A stretch of 64,000 nucleotides of DNA from Paracoccus aerius (lineage in GTDB: Bacteria > Pseudomonadota > Alphaproteobacteria > Rhodobacterales > Rhodobacteraceae). Positions 8,942 through 18,370 of this stretch are shown one piece after another. Position 1 is the stretch's first letter. Every line of letters starts with the position of its first letter. The notes under the pieces are model-generated. The model searched no databases, was not told the origin of the DNA, and worked only from the letters and a program-made list of their open reading frames with translations. Where the stretch lies: contig NZ_BNCL01000005.1 in NCBI RefSeq assembly GCF_014656455.1, forward strand, positions 1-64,000. The letters run 5' to 3'. Both the position numbers and the translations under genes were made by a program.

Positions 8942-9364
8942 ATGAAAGCCCAGACCTTCCTGCCCCAGGACTATCGTCCCGCCGAGGATGAGCCGTTCAT
9001 GAACGACCGGCAGCTTGAATATTTCCGGCGCAAGCTGGAAGCATGGAAGCAGGAACTGCTGGACCAGTCAGCCGAAACATTGGAAGGGCTGCAGGACAGC
9101 GCCCGCAATGTCCCCGACATCGCAGACCGCGCGTCCGAGGAAACCGACCGCGCGCTCGAGCTGCGTACCCGGGACCGTCAGCGCAAGCTGGTCAGCAAGA
9201 TCGACGCGGCCCTGCGCCGGATCGAGACCGGCGAATACGGCTATTGCGAGATGACGGGCGAACCGATCAGCCTCAAGCGCCTTGACGCGCGTCCCATCGC
9301 CACCATGACGCTGGAAGCGCAGGAACGCCACGAACGGCGCGAGCGGGTCCACCGCGACGACTGA
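8942..9364 (+). CDS. dksA: RNA polymerase-binding transcription factor DksA, alphaproteobacterial type
   Basis: 140 residues. DksA binds the RNA polymerase secondary channel and, with ppGpp, resets rRNA and amino-acid promoters. The coiled-coil region carries the tip aspartates in NVPDIADRASEETDR. The C-terminal globular region GYCEMTGEPISLKRLDARPI retains only one of the four zinc-finger cysteines, as known for Rhodobacter sphaeroides DksA, so it is not a defect. GGAG lies seven bases before the ATG at 8942. The gene starts four bases before a flavin monooxygenase and is probably co-transcribed with it. Confidence 0.94.
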   Translation: MKAQTFLPQDYRPAEDEPFMNDRQLEYFRRKLEAWKQELLDQSAETLEGLQDSARNVPDIADRASEETDRALELRTRDRQRKLVSKIDAALRRIETGEYGYCEMTGEPISLKRLDARPIATMTLEAQERHERRERVHRDD

Positions 9365-9368
9365 CCCG

Positions 9369-10502
9369 ATGGCCGGCGCGCTTCGATCACGGCCCGTCAC
9401 GGTCGTCGGAGGCGGCGTCGCGGGCCTGACCGCCGCGATCGCCCTGCGCCAGCGAGGCGCGGATGTGACCATCCTGGAACGTGCCCCGGCCATTACGGAA
9501 GTCGGCGCCGGGTTGCAGCTTTCACCAAACGCGACACGGGTGCTGGATGCGCTTGGCCTGATGCCGGCCCTTGACGCGGTATCACTGCCTAGCCAGGCGG
9601 TGCGGCTGCGCGATGCTTCCGGCGCCGATGTGGTGCGGCTGGATCTGGCGCGCCACCGCCCGCGGGCCCGGTTCCGCCTGATCCACCGCGCCCGCCTGAT
9701 CGAGATCCTGGAACATGCCGCCCGGCAGGCAGGTGTCCGGATTGCACTCGGCCAAGCCGTCGATACCCCCCCTGACGGCACCCTGGCGATCGGGGCCGAC
9801 GGCTTGCACAGTCGCATGCGCACCGCCTTGAACGGGCGAGAGGTGCCCTTCTTCACCGGCCAGACCGCCTGGCGGGCCGTGATTGCAGACGAGAACGCCG
9901 CCAATGCCCCCGAGGCCCAAGTCTTCATGGGGCCGGGTCGGCACCTGGTCAGCTATCCTCTGGCGGGTGGGTTGCGCAACATCGTGGCCGTCCTGGAAAC
10001 CCGCGACTGGCAGGATGAAGGCTGGTCCCGTCCCGACGACCCCGCCAACCTGCGGGCGGCCTTCGGCCGTTTCGGCGGCCCGGTGCCCGGCTGGCTGGCG
10101 CAGGTGGACCAGACCCATGTCTGGGGCCTGTTCCGGCACGAGGTCGCGGCCCGCTGGCAGGACGGCCGCATCGTGATCCTGGGCGACGCCGCCCACCCGA
10201 CGCTGCCTTTCATGGCACAGGGCGCCTGCATGGCGATCGAGGATGCCTGGACCCTTGCCGCCTGCCTGGACCATAGGCCCGACCAGCAGGCCGCCTTGTT
10301 GCGTTATGAAAGCCTGCGCAAGCCGCGCACGACGCGGATCGTTGCCGCAGCGAACGACAATGCGCGCAACTATCACCTGACGGGACCGAAACGGCTGGCC
10401 GCCCATGCCGCCCTGCGGATCGGCGGCAAGGTCGCGCCTGGGGCGATCCTGTCGCGCTTCGACTGGATCTACGACTTCGACCCGGTGACGGAAGCGCCCT
10501 GA
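9369..10502 (+). CDS. FAD-dependent aromatic monooxygenase (salicylate-hydroxylase-like)
   Basis: 377 residues of the class A flavoprotein monooxygenase family. The N-terminal Rossmann motif is VVGGGVAGLTAAIALRQRGA, ending in the FAD-ribose-binding glutamate of VTILE. The DG motif GADGLHSRMR lies near residue 145 and the second FAD motif GDAAHPTLPFMAQGACMAIED near residue 275. It would hydroxylate an aromatic or related ring using NAD(P)H and O2. The substrate cannot be read from sequence; 6-hydroxynicotinate- or salicylate-type enzymes are closest in appearance. It begins four bases after the dksA stop. Confidence 0.85.
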   Translation: MAGALRSRPVTVVGGGVAGLTAAIALRQRGADVTILERAPAITEVGAGLQLSPNATRVLDALGLMPALDAVSLPSQAVRLRDASGADVVRLDLARHRPRARFRLIHRARLIEILEHAARQAGVRIALGQAVDTPPDGTLAIGADGLHSRMRTALNGREVPFFTGQTAWRAVIADENAANAPEAQVFMGPGRHLVSYPLAGGLRNIVAVLETRDWQDEGWSRPDDPANLRAAFGRFGGPVPGWLAQVDQTHVWGLFRHEVAARWQDGRIVILGDAAHPTLPFMAQGACMAIEDAWTLAACLDHRPDQQAALLRYESLRKPRTTRIVAAANDNARNYHLTGPKRLAAHAALRIGGKVAPGAILSRFDWIYDFDPVTEAP

Positions 10503-10514
10503 ACCTTTCACTTT

Positions 10515-10557
10515 GGGCCAAATATCCCGCGGGGGTCCGGGGGCGCGAAGCCCCCGG
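10515..10557 (+). repeat. GC-rich intergenic palindromic repeat, copy 1
   Basis: The intergenic stretch contains CCAAATATCCCGCGGGGG followed by TCCGGGGGC, loop GCGAA, GCCCCCGG. Nearly the same unit occurs in reverse orientation at 40972–41009. The hairpin (10537–10557) may serve as a transcription end for the monooxygenase gene although no T-run follows. The shared AAATA box plus hairpin layout suggests a dispersed Rhodobacteraceae repeat. Confidence 0.6.
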
Positions 10558-10568
10558 CGGTCACGGCC

Positions 10569-11915
10569 TCAGGCTGCCTTTTCCACCGCCGCAACGATCC
10601 CGTCCACGACCTCGCGCAGGACGGTTTCGTTCTCGGCTTCGGCCATGACGCGGATCAGGGGCTCGGTGCCCGACTTGCGGATCAGGACGCGGCCGGTTCC
10701 CGCCAGCCGTGCCTCGGCATCCGCGATCACCGCGCGCACCTCGGCAGCCGACAGGGGGTCGGCGCCTGCGGCGTAGCGGACGTTCTTCAGCATCTGCGGC
10801 ACCGGGTCGAACTGCGCGGCCAGGCTGCTGGCGCTTTGCCCGGTCTCGGCCATGGCGGCCAGGAACTGCATCGCGGCGATCAAACCGTCTCCGGTCGTGG
10901 CATAGTCGGTCATCACGATATGGCCGGACTGCTCGCCGCCCAGGTTGAAGCCTCCCTCGCGCATCCGCTCGACCACATAGCGGTCGCCGACCTTGGTGCG
11001 TTCCAGCCGCAGCCCGCGGCCTTGCAGGAAATGTTCCAGCCCCAGGTTGGACATGACGGTGGCGACCAGGGCGCTGCCCTTCAGCCGGCCCTGGTCGGCC
11101 CAGCGGGCAGCCATCAGCGCCATGATCTGGTCCCCATCGGCCACCTGGCCCTTTTCGTCGATGATGATGACCCGGTCCGCGTCGCCGTCCAGGCTGATGC
11201 CCAGATGCGCGCCATGCGTCAGCACCGCCGCGGCGCAGGTGTTAGGATGGGTCGAACCGACGCCCGCGTTGATGTTGCGCCCGTCGGGTTCGACGCCGAT
11301 GGGGATCACGTCGGCGCCCAGTTCCCACAGCACGTCCGGGGCGGCGCGATAGGCCGCGCCATTGGCGCAGTCGATCACCACCCGCAGGCCGTCCAGGCGG
11401 CGACCCGCCGGGAAGGTGGTCTTGGCATATTCGACATAGCGGCCGCGCCCGTCGTCGATCCGCTTGGCGCGGCCGATATTCCCGGGCTGGGCGGGGGCGA
11501 TCTCGCCCGCGACGATTCGCTCGATCTCGGCCTCGGCCTCGTCCGACAGCTTGAAGCCGTCGGGGCCGAAGAACTTGATGCCGTTGTCCTCGGCCGGGTT
11601 GTGGCTGGCCGAGATCATGATGCCCACATCCGCTCGCATCGAGCGGGTCAGGAAACCTACGGCGGGCGTCGGCACCGGCCCCAGCAGCAGCACGTTCATG
11701 CCGGTGCTGGTCAGCCCCGCCGTCAGCGCGTTTTCCAGCATATAGCCCGACAGCCGCGTGTCCTTGCCGATCACCACGCGATGCACGCTGTCCTTGCTGT
11801 CGCGGCGGAAATACCGCCCCGCCGCCGCGCCCAACCGCAATGCCATCTCGGCGGTCATGGGATGGGTGTTGGCGCGCCCGCGCACGCCGTCTGTCCCGAA
11901 CAAGCCTCTGCTCAT
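10569..11915 (-). CDS. glmM: Phosphoglucosamine mutase
   Basis: 448 residues. GlmM converts glucosamine-6-phosphate to glucosamine-1-phosphate for UDP-GlcNAc and peptidoglycan synthesis. The active-site serine loop is [17 protein letters not shown] (Ser near residue 100). The metal-binding loop is [10 protein letters not shown], the sugar-binding loop is [11 protein letters not shown], and the phosphate-binding loop is [12 protein letters not shown] near the C-terminus. The start at 11915 ([13 protein letters not shown]) is the family start and overlaps the folP stop as ATGA, showing translational coupling. Third gene of folB–folP–glmM. Confidence 0.97.
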   Translation of the reverse strand: MSRGLFGTDGVRGRANTHPMTAEMALRLGAAAGRYFRRDSKDSVHRVVIGKDTRLSGYMLENALTAGLTSTGMNVLLLGPVPTPAVGFLTRSMRADVGIMISASHNPAEDNGIKFFGPDGFKLSDEAEAEIERIVAGEIAPAQPGNIGRAKRIDDGRGRYVEYAKTTFPAGRRLDGLRVVIDCANGAAYRAAPDVLWELGADVIPIGVEPDGRNINAGVGSTHPNTCAAAVLTHGAHLGISLDGDADRVIIIDEKGQVADGDQIMALMAARWADQGRLKGSALVATVMSNLGLEHFLQGRGLRLERTKVGDRYVVERMREGGFNLGGEQSGHIVMTDYATTGDGLIAAMQFLAAMAETGQSASSLAAQFDPVPQMLKNVRYAAGADPLSAAEVRAVIADAEARLAGTGRVLIRKSGTEPLIRVMAEAENETVLREVVDGIVAAVEKAA

Positions 11916-12889
11916 TGTTCTGCCTTTTCGTTGTTGACGGCCTGCCACAGCCGCAGTCCCTGAACCACCGCGCCCACGTCATGAACACGGTGAACCTGCA
12001 CCCCCTGCGCCACGGCCGCCAGCGTCACCGCCAGCGTGCCCGGCGCCCGGTCTGCCGGATCCTCGGCGCCGCCCAGCGTCCCGATTAACCGCTTGCGCGA
12101 GACGCCCAGAAGGACCGGGCAACCCAGCCCATGATACAGCGATATGCGCCGCAGGATCGCAAGATTATGAGCCTGCGTCTTGCCGAAGCCGATGCCCGGA
12201 TCGACGATGATCCTGTCGCGCGAAATCCCTGCTGCCTCGGCCCGCCGCACCCGCGCCTCAAGCGCGTCATAGACATCCAGCAGCACGTTGTCATAGCGCG
12301 GATCGTCCTGCATCGTCTCGGGCAGGCCCTGCGCGTGCATCAGGCAGACCGGGACGCCAGCCTCCGCAACCAACGGAGCCATGGCCGCATCGAAGTCAAA
12401 GCCCGACACGTCGTTGATCATCGCGGCCCCGGCGCCAAGCGCGGCCCGGGCGACCGCCGCCTTGCGCGTGTCGGCCGAGACGGGCGCCAGGTCGGCCACG
12501 GCGCGGATTGCGGGGACGATGCGGGCGATTTCCTCGTCCACCGCCACCTCGGCCGCACCTGGACGGGTCGATTCGCCGCCGATGTCTAGAATGTCCGCGC
12601 CCTCGTCCAGCAGCCGGTGGCCCTGGGCCACAGCCTCATAGCGGCCGCCGTCCGAGAAACTGTCGGGCGTGGCATTCACGATGCCCATGACGCGCGGCCG
12701 GTCGAGCGGGAGGCCCAGTATCCCTGCGCGGGGCGTGGTCAGCCGCTCCAGGACTTCGGCTGGGATGTCGTCGGTGACGCTCGGCGACTGGCCGCGCTGC
12801 AGCACCTCGACCTGCGAAAAACGGGTCCAGCCGCCTGCCAGCCGATGGCGGCCATGAGCGACAGGAACGGGGCGGTAATAGAGGGTCAT
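11912..12889 (-). CDS. folP: Dihydropteroate synthase
   Basis: 325 residues. FolP condenses 6-hydroxymethyl-dihydropterin pyrophosphate with p-aminobenzoate in folate synthesis and is the sulfonamide target. Both signatures are present: [16 protein letters not shown] and [14 protein letters not shown]. The C-terminal GVSRKRLIG and VHRVHDV complete the TIM-barrel site. The N-terminus carries ~65 extra residues before the barrel. The start at 12889 overlaps the folB stop (ATGA) and the 3' end overlaps glmM the same way. Confidence 0.96.
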   Translation of the reverse strand: MTLYYRPVPVAHGRHRLAGGWTRFSQVEVLQRGQSPSVTDDIPAEVLERLTTPRAGILGLPLDRPRVMGIVNATPDSFSDGGRYEAVAQGHRLLDEGADILDIGGESTRPGAAEVAVDEEIARIVPAIRAVADLAPVSADTRKAAVARAALGAGAAMINDVSGFDFDAAMAPLVAEAGVPVCLMHAQGLPETMQDDPRYDNVLLDVYDALEARVRRAEAAGISRDRIIVDPGIGFGKTQAHNLAILRRISLYHGLGCPVLLGVSRKRLIGTLGGAEDPADRAPGTLAVTLAAVAQGVQVHRVHDVGAVVQGLRLWQAVNNEKAEQ

Positions 12890-13677
12890 TCGTCGCCGCC
12901 CCGGATGCGTTCCACCGGAACTGCCAAATCCGGCGGCAGGGCGGGCAGGGGGCCTGCGATGTCGATGCGGTCGGCTGCCAGCCGGGGCGCCAGCCAAAGC
13001 GCAAGCGCCGCACCTTCCGGCGCAACATCGGGCGCCTCGACAGCAAGGCGCGCGGGGGCCCAGACGACCGCGCGTCCCGCACGGATCGCGGCGTCAAGCT
13101 CCGTCCGGGTCTCGGCCACCTCGATCCCCAGCGTGGCGGCCAGGATCCAGGCAGACTGGTCCAGACCCAGCAGCGCCAAGCGGCGCGCGTCGCCGCCCTG
13201 CGGCAGTGGCTGGACGGGGGCGTCGGGCAGGACCACGACCGCACCGGGCGGCAGGTCGGCGGGACGCCCGACGATGATCCGCACCGGCAGATGGGCGGGC
13301 GTCACGGCCACCCTGCCTGCGGCGCGGCTGATGGTGATGCCAAGGGCGCCGGGGCCGCGGTCCAGCTTTTCGACGGTGACCTCGATCCGGGCGGCGCGGG
13401 GGTCGGCCAGAACCTCGGCGGCAATGCGCTCGGCCAGGGTTTCGACCAGGTTATAGCGCTGATCGGCCAGGGCCGCGTCGATCGCCTGGACCAGCACGTC
13501 ATAGGACAGGATCCGGTCCACGTGATCGTCCGCCCCGTCAACGGGGTCGCGCAGATCAACGGTCAGGGCAAAGCGCAGGCGCTGCGTCTGGCCCCGTTCG
13601 GATTGGAAGGCGCCGATTTCGGCGGTCACGACATGGTCGCGCAGGTGGATGCGGTCGGGTTGGGTCATGCCCGCCAT
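12886..13677 (-). CDS. folB: Dihydroneopterin aldolase with long C-terminal extension
   Basis: 263 residues, about twice the ~120 of a typical FolB. Residues 1–125 are the aldolase/epimerase domain (HLRDHVVTAEIGAFQSERG, then RYNLVETLAERIAAEVL), which releases 6-hydroxymethyl-dihydropterin. The remaining ~140 residues (from about PVRIIVGRPADLPPG) form a second region that I do not recognise. It looks like a Rossmann-like or PurE-like alpha/beta unit and is not FolK. Start alternatives are 13677 and 13668, which differ by three codons. It heads the folB–folP–glmM unit. Confidence 0.85.
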   Translation of the reverse strand: MAGMTQPDRIHLRDHVVTAEIGAFQSERGQTQRLRFALTVDLRDPVDGADDHVDRILSYDVLVQAIDAALADQRYNLVETLAERIAAEVLADPRAARIEVTVEKLDRGPGALGITISRAAGRVAVTPAHLPVRIIVGRPADLPPGAVVVLPDAPVQPLPQGGDARRLALLGLDQSAWILAATLGIEVAETRTELDAAIRAGRAVVWAPARLAVEAPDVAPEGAALALWLAPRLAADRIDIAGPLPALPPDLAVPVERIRGGDE

Positions 13678-13710
13678 TCACCGCAAATCCGCGCGGCAGG
13701 CAAGCCCGCC

Positions 13711-14364
13711 TTAGTTCGAGGCGACCCGCTGCCCGCCCGGACGATAGAAGATGTGCTGGCCGATCCGCACGGTGCGCTGGAACCGATGCGACCATGAAGG
13801 CCGCACGGCAGGCGTGTGGAAATAGGTGGCGCCGCCGGTCAGCACGCGCGGTGCGCCGGCCAGGGCGTTGCGGGCGATGTCGCGGGCGCGCAGATAGGCG
13901 GCCTTGTTGCCGATCTTCTTCTTGCCGCCGATCGTATAGCTGAACTGGCTGGGCTGGTTCACGACACCGCAGACCGAGGGCGGGAATTGACGGCTTTCGA
14001 CCCGGTTCAGGATCACCTCGGCCACGGCGGCCTGGCCCTGCGTGCTTTCGCCGCGCGCCTCGTGATAGATGGCTTCGGCCAGGCAATTCAGGTCGCGTTC
14101 GTTGAAGCGGCCCCGGCTGCTGGCAAGGAAGGTCTTGGCCGAAGGAATTTCGTCCGCGACCGGGTTTTCCACCTTCACAGGCTCGGCATCCGTATATAGA
14201 AGCGGCGTCGGGCGAGGGCTTTCCGCCCGGTTCGCGACAGCCGCAAAAAGTCCCGCATCGGACGAGAACAGCGATCCGTTGCCCGCCGAGGCGCCTGTGG
14301 CCGTAAGGGTCAGGGCAGAGGCGCACAGACAAAGCGGCGCCGTCCGCCGAAGCAGCGTTTTCAT
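13711..14364 (-). CDS. Cell wall hydrolase, SleB/CwlJ type
   Basis: 217 residues. A signal peptide (MKTLLRRTAPLCLCASALTLTATGASAG) precedes a SleB-like Hydrolase_2 domain. The conserved core runs LNCLAEAIYHEARGES, with the catalytic glutamate in EAI, then AVAEVILNRVES and FPPSVCGVV, which holds a conserved cysteine. In non-spore-formers such proteins are periplasmic peptidoglycan amidases or transglycosylases. The start at 14364 has AGGA six bases upstream; the frame is open for 88 more codons but that part has no coding character. Confidence 0.85.
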   Translation of the reverse strand: MKTLLRRTAPLCLCASALTLTATGASAGNGSLFSSDAGLFAAVANRAESPRPTPLLYTDAEPVKVENPVADEIPSAKTFLASSRGRFNERDLNCLAEAIYHEARGESTQGQAAVAEVILNRVESRQFPPSVCGVVNQPSQFSYTIGGKKKIGNKAAYLRARDIARNALAGAPRVLTGGATYFHTPAVRPSWSHRFQRTVRIGQHIFYRPGGQRVASN

Positions 14365-14660
14365 AAGCAATCCTATAACCGTGCCAGATGGACAGGGCGT
14401 TAACATCGCCGCGGAAACCCGAGCAGATGGCCCCCTTGGCGTCTGCGGAATGATTACGGTTTTACGGATCGTCCGGGCCATGCCACTTGTCCGTGAGACG
14501 GGCGTGAGCGCCCGAAACCAAGATTTCCGGCAGCTTCCTGCCGACGACAAAATGGTTAACTGGCAGGAATCAGCGTGACAGCATCCAACAAGGTCCGGTG
14601 CGGACCCAATACGGGCGGCTCGAAACAAGGTTTCAGTGATTCGTTGGGCCGGTCGGAAGC
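14365..14660. other. Intergenic region with three small hairpins
   Basis: 296 bases between two minus-strand genes hold no ORF I can support. Three perfect 6-bp hairpins are present: CGGGCG/CGCCCG at 14500–14515, CGGCAG/CTGCCG at 14528–14543, and GGTCCG/CGGACC at 14592–14606. None has a T-run on the minus strand, so they are weak terminators at best for the upstream PPDK-like gene. Together they may form a structured 3' end. Confidence 0.45.
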
Positions 14661-17204
14661 CTATCGATCTTCGTGCCGCAAGCGCGCCCGCAGCGACGAT
14701 TGCGCCGCCGCAAGCCGGGCCACAGGCACGCGGAAAGGCGAGCAGGAGACATAGTCGAAGCCCGCGTCATGGCAGAAGGCAATCGATTCGGGATTGCCGC
14801 CATGTTCGCCGCAGACCGAGATGGTGATGCCCGGATGCTGACGGCGTGCCCGCTGCGCGCCCGTCAGCAGCAGTTCGCCCACCCCGTCCTGGTCAAGACA
14901 GTGGAACGGGTCTTCGGCATAGACCCCTTGCCCCACATAGGTGGCCATGAAGCGTCCCGCGTCATCGCGCGACAGGCCATAGGTCATCTGCGTCAGGTCG
15001 TTCGTGCCGAAGGACAGAAAGGCCGAATGCGCCGCGATGTCGCCCGCCCGCAGGCAGGCGCGGGGCGTTTCAACCATCACGCCCAGGCGATAGGCGAAAT
15101 CGGCGCGCCGGTCGTTCCTGACGGCGGCCGCGACCGCGTCGATGCGGTTCTTGACCAACTCGACCTCGCGCATGGCGCTGACAAGGGGGATCATGATCTC
15201 GGGGACGACGGGGTCGCCCTTGCGGCTGGCCTCGACCGTGGCCTCGAAGATGGCGCGGGCCTGCATGTCATAGATTTCGGGAACGGTGATCCCCAGGCGG
15301 ACCCCGCGCATCCCGAGCATAGGGTTGAACTCGGACAGGGCCTCGACCCGGCGGGTCACGTCGGAGAGGGGCAGGTCCAGCGAATCGGCCAGGTCGCGCA
15401 AGCCTTCGCGGTCGTGGGGCAGGAATTCGTGCAGGGGCGGGTCGAACAGGCGGATGGTGACGGGCAGCCCTGCCATGATCTCGAACAGGGCGGTGAAATC
15501 CTGGCGCTGCATGGGCAGGATGCGGTCCAGCGCCAGGCGCCGATCCTCGGGCTTGTCGGCAAAGATCATCTCGCGCATGGCGGGCAGGCGCTCGGCGTCG
15601 AAGAACATGTGCTCGGTCCGGCACAACCCGATGCCCTGGGCCTTGAAGCGGCGCGCAGTGCGGGCATCCTCGGGCGTGTCGGCATTGGCGCGCACCCCGA
15701 TGCCGCCCGCCGCGTCCGCCCAGTCCAGAAGCTGGGTGAAGTTGTCGTCAAGCGCCGGTTCCAGCAGGGGCACGCAGCCGGCCAGAACCTCTCCGGATGA
15801 TCCGTCGATGGTGATCTCGTCCCCCTCGCGCAGGACGGTGCCGCCTGCGCGCAGCGTGCGCTGCCGGGCGTCGATGCTGATGCCCGTGGCTCCGACAATG
15901 CAGGGCAGGCCCATGCCGCGTGCGATCACCGCCGCATGGCTGGTGGTGCCTCCGCGTTCGGTCAGCACCCCCACGGATGCGTGCATCCCGCGCACATCCT
16001 CGGGGACGGTTTCGCGGCGCACCAGGATGCAGGCCTCGTCGCGCGCGGCGGCGGCCTGGGCCGCAGCCGAGGTGAAGACGATCCGCCCCGTTGCCGCGCC
16101 GGGGCTTGCGTTGATGCCGCGGGCGATCACCTCGCGCGGGGCGCGGGGATCGACCTGCTGGTGCAGAAGGTCGGCCAGGGCGCGGGGTTCGACGCGCATC
16201 ACGGCCTCGGATTCCGGGATGATGCCGTCACGGGCCAAGGCCACCGCGATCCGCACCCCCGCGCGCGACGTGCGCTGCACGCGGGTCGCATCGATGATGG
16301 CGATCTGGCCGTCCATTACCACGAACTCGATCTGCATTTCCTCGCGCAGGCGCTCGCGCGCGGCGACGCCGAAGCGGATCAGGTCGGCAAAGACCTCGGG
16401 CGCGGATTCTTCCAGGGAAGGGCCACGGGTGTCGCGGGTCAGGAACTGGGTTTCCGCCCCGGCCCCGTCCGCGCCGCCATGATGCTGGCGGCGGAAGCGG
16501 CCGGTGACGCGTGGCGCACCGGTGACGGAATCGGCGAACTGGATGCTGCCCGACCCGCAAAGGCCCGGCCCCTGGCCCAGCACCATCTGCTGCACGACCA
16601 GTCCCAGCGGAGCATTCGACGGCGCGCCCTTGGCCTGGCGCAGCAGCCGCGCCGTGGGTCCTTCCCAGGCGCGGGCCATCGACCGCAGCACCTCGGCCAG
16701 TTGGGTTGCGGGATCCTGGGGAAAATCCTCGTCGGTTTCCTCTCGATAGCTGCGCAGGGCCTCGGCCAGGGCGTTTTCGCCTTCCTGCGCGAACATGTCG
16801 GGATCAAGGCGGGCGATGTTGATCGCGTATCCCTGGACGAAACGGCGATACAGCGTGTCGGCATTGGCACGACCGATGCGGCGGGCCAACCGGTCATGGG
16901 TTTGGGCGTTTATGCCCACGTTCAGGACCGTCCCGGGCCCGCCCCATTCCGGCATCAGGGCCGAGGGTCGGACGCTGACCAATCCGTCGCCTTCCGAGAA
17001 CAGATCCGACAAGGCCCCAAGATCGACGGGTTTCCCCGTGGCGATCGACTGCACGGTTTCCGAGGGGATGGCAAAGCTGCGCGGGACCGGCAGGCGCATC
17101 CTGACCAACCGCTGCAGGCATTTCGCACGCCAGCCGTGACAGGCACGTTCAACCCCGGCCGAGGGGGTGATTTCGGTCACGTCGGGAAGGTCGCGCGGTT
17201 CCAT
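14661..17204 (-). CDS. Pyruvate, phosphate dikinase-like PEP-utilising enzyme, divergent
   Basis: 847 residues with the PPDK layout. The phosphohistidine motif GGTTSHAAVIARGMG is near residue 420, and the C-terminal PEP/pyruvate barrel carries GLCRTEHMFF, FGTNDLTQMT (~738) and SVCGEHGGNPES with the catalytic cysteine (~796). PPDK interconverts ATP + Pi + pyruvate and AMP + PPi + PEP. The N-terminal nucleotide-binding third is unusual. The expected GGKGANLAEM is replaced by HGWRAKCLQRL, SMPGMMDT by LMPEWGGPGT, and the EDVVAGIRTP stretch by HHGGADGAGAETQ. It may therefore be an altered PPDK or a regulatory paralogue. The start at 17204 is the first ATG in frame near the homologous region but lacks a clear ribosome site. 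Confidence 0.75.
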   Translation of the reverse strand: MEPRDLPDVTEITPSAGVERACHGWRAKCLQRLVRMRLPVPRSFAIPSETVQSIATGKPVDLGALSDLFSEGDGLVSVRPSALMPEWGGPGTVLNVGINAQTHDRLARRIGRANADTLYRRFVQGYAINIARLDPDMFAQEGENALAEALRSYREETDEDFPQDPATQLAEVLRSMARAWEGPTARLLRQAKGAPSNAPLGLVVQQMVLGQGPGLCGSGSIQFADSVTGAPRVTGRFRRQHHGGADGAGAETQFLTRDTRGPSLEESAPEVFADLIRFGVAARERLREEMQIEFVVMDGQIAIIDATRVQRTSRAGVRIAVALARDGIIPESEAVMRVEPRALADLLHQQVDPRAPREVIARGINASPGAATGRIVFTSAAAQAAAARDEACILVRRETVPEDVRGMHASVGVLTERGGTTSHAAVIARGMGLPCIVGATGISIDARQRTLRAGGTVLREGDEITIDGSSGEVLAGCVPLLEPALDDNFTQLLDWADAAGGIGVRANADTPEDARTARRFKAQGIGLCRTEHMFFDAERLPAMREMIFADKPEDRRLALDRILPMQRQDFTALFEIMAGLPVTIRLFDPPLHEFLPHDREGLRDLADSLDLPLSDVTRRVEALSEFNPMLGMRGVRLGITVPEIYDMQARAIFEATVEASRKGDPVVPEIMIPLVSAMREVELVKNRIDAVAAAVRNDRRADFAYRLGVMVETPRACLRAGDIAAHSAFLSFGTNDLTQMTYGLSRDDAGRFMATYVGQGVYAEDPFHCLDQDGVGELLLTGAQRARRQHPGITISVCGEHGGNPESIAFCHDAGFDYVSCSPFRVPVARLAAAQSSLRARLRHEDR

Positions 17205-17247
17205 CTTGCGCGACCATAGGCGGGCCAAAGCCCATGCTGCAAGCGCG

Positions 17248-17271
17248 AAAAAAGGGGGCCGTGGCCCCCTT
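17248..17271 (-). terminator. Rho-independent terminator after the cyclophilin pair
   Basis: On the minus strand AAGGGGGCC pairs with GGCCCCC and is followed by six Ts (17253–17248). It lies ten bases past the stop of the secreted cyclophilin gene and separates it from the downstream PPDK-like gene. Confidence 0.85.
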
Positions 17272-17280
17272 AATTCCGTC

Positions 17281-17871
17281 TTATTCGACGATCGTGACTT
17301 TCGCCATATAGTCGGGCTCCTCGACGGCGCCATTGGCGTTGGCATCGCCCTTCTTGATCTGGTTCAGCACGTCCCAGCCCTCGACCAGTTGGCCCACGAC
17401 GGTATATTGCCCGTCAAGGAAGGTCGCCGGAGCCAGGTCGATGAAGAACTGGCTGTTGGCGCTGTTCGGATCCTGCGCGCGGGCCATGCCCACGGTGCCC
17501 GCCTGGAACGAGACGTCGTTGAACTCGGCTTCCAGGTCGGGCAGGTCGGATCCGCCCATGCCGGCCATGTTGGTGCTGGCGCCGTCATGCTTGCCATGTT
17601 CCACGTCGCCGGTCTGGGCCATGAAGCCGTCGATCACGCGATGGAAGACCACGCCGTCATAGGCGCCGGCCTTGGCCAGCTCGACCAGCCGGGCGACATG
17701 GTTCGGCGCCTTGTCGGCCAGAAGATCCAGCGTGATGGTACCCTTGGACGTGCCGTCGGCGGCAGCCACTTCGATCACCATGTTCGGGCCGGGGCCGTCT
17801 TCATGCGCGGGGGCCTGGGCATGGGCCGCCGTTGCGGCCAGGACGAATGCGGGGATCAGCAGCTTACGCAT
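17281..17871 (-). CDS. Peptidyl-prolyl cis-trans isomerase, secreted cyclophilin
   Basis: 196 residues. A signal peptide (MRKLLIPAFVLAATAAHAQA) precedes a bacterial cyclophilin domain. Core motifs are VVFHRVIDGFMAQTGD (catalytic Arg in FHRV), MARAQDPNSANSQFFIDL, and YTVVGQLVEGWDVL. It would catalyse proline isomerisation in the periplasm. Its start overlaps by eight bases the stop of the cytosolic cyclophilin gene. The pair are clearly paralogues and probably arose by tandem duplication. Confidence 0.93.
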   Translation of the reverse strand: MRKLLIPAFVLAATAAHAQAPAHEDGPGPNMVIEVAAADGTSKGTITLDLLADKAPNHVARLVELAKAGAYDGVVFHRVIDGFMAQTGDVEHGKHDGASTNMAGMGGSDLPDLEAEFNDVSFQAGTVGMARAQDPNSANSQFFIDLAPATFLDGQYTVVGQLVEGWDVLNQIKKGDANANGAVEEPDYMAKVTIVE

Positions 17872-18370
17872 CGGCAGCCACCTTGACGCTGATCATGCGG
17901 TCGGGGTTCGCAGGCGGCTCGCCGCGCGCGATCTTGTCCACGTGCTCCATCCCCGAAACGACCCGGCCATAGACGGTATACTGGCCGTTCAGGAAATGGT
18001 TGTCCTTGAAGTTGATGAAGAACTGGCTGTTGGCGCTGTTGGGGTTCTGCGACCGCGCCGCGCCCAGGGTGCCACGGTCATGCGGCAGCTTGGAAAACTC
18101 GGCCGGCAGGTCCGGCAGGTCCGACCCGCCCGTGCCCGAACGGCCGGGGTTGTAGTTGTTTTCCATGTTGGCGTGCTGCACGTCGCCGGTCTGGGCCATG
18201 AAGCCCTCGATCACGCGGTGGAAGGCCACGTTGTCGTATTTCCCGGCGCGCGCCAGTTCCTTCATGCGCTCGGCATGTTTGGGGGCAACATCGGTCAACA
18301 GCTCGATGACGACGGGGCCGTCCTTCAGCTCGATGATGATGGTGTTTTCGGGATCCTTGATCTCGGCCAT
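17864..18370 (-). CDS. ppiB: Peptidyl-prolyl cis-trans isomerase, cytosolic cyclophilin
   Basis: 168 residues with no signal peptide (MAEIKDPENTIIIELKDG), so cytoplasmic. Cyclophilin motifs are VAFHRVIEGFMAQTGDVQH, ARSQNPNSANSQFFINF and YTVYGRVVSGMEHVDKI. A GAGGGCCGC ribosome site precedes the ATG at 18370. The long open frame upstream (to 19168) is antisense to pgk and is not coding. It is the first gene of a two-gene cyclophilin unit with the secreted paralogue immediately downstream. Confidence 0.93.
   Translation of the reverse strand: MAEIKDPENTIIIELKDGPVVIELLTDVAPKHAERMKELARAGKYDNVAFHRVIEGFMAQTGDVQHANMENNYNPGRSGTGGSDLPDLPAEFSKLPHDRGTLGAARSQNPNSANSQFFINFKDNHFLNGQYTVYGRVVSGMEHVDKIARGEPPANPDRMISVKVAADA

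Noticed and set aside
8942..9364. Degenerate zinc finger in DksA taken as a pseudogene sign
   Set aside because: One-cysteine DksA is the normal, functional form in Rhodobacter relatives.
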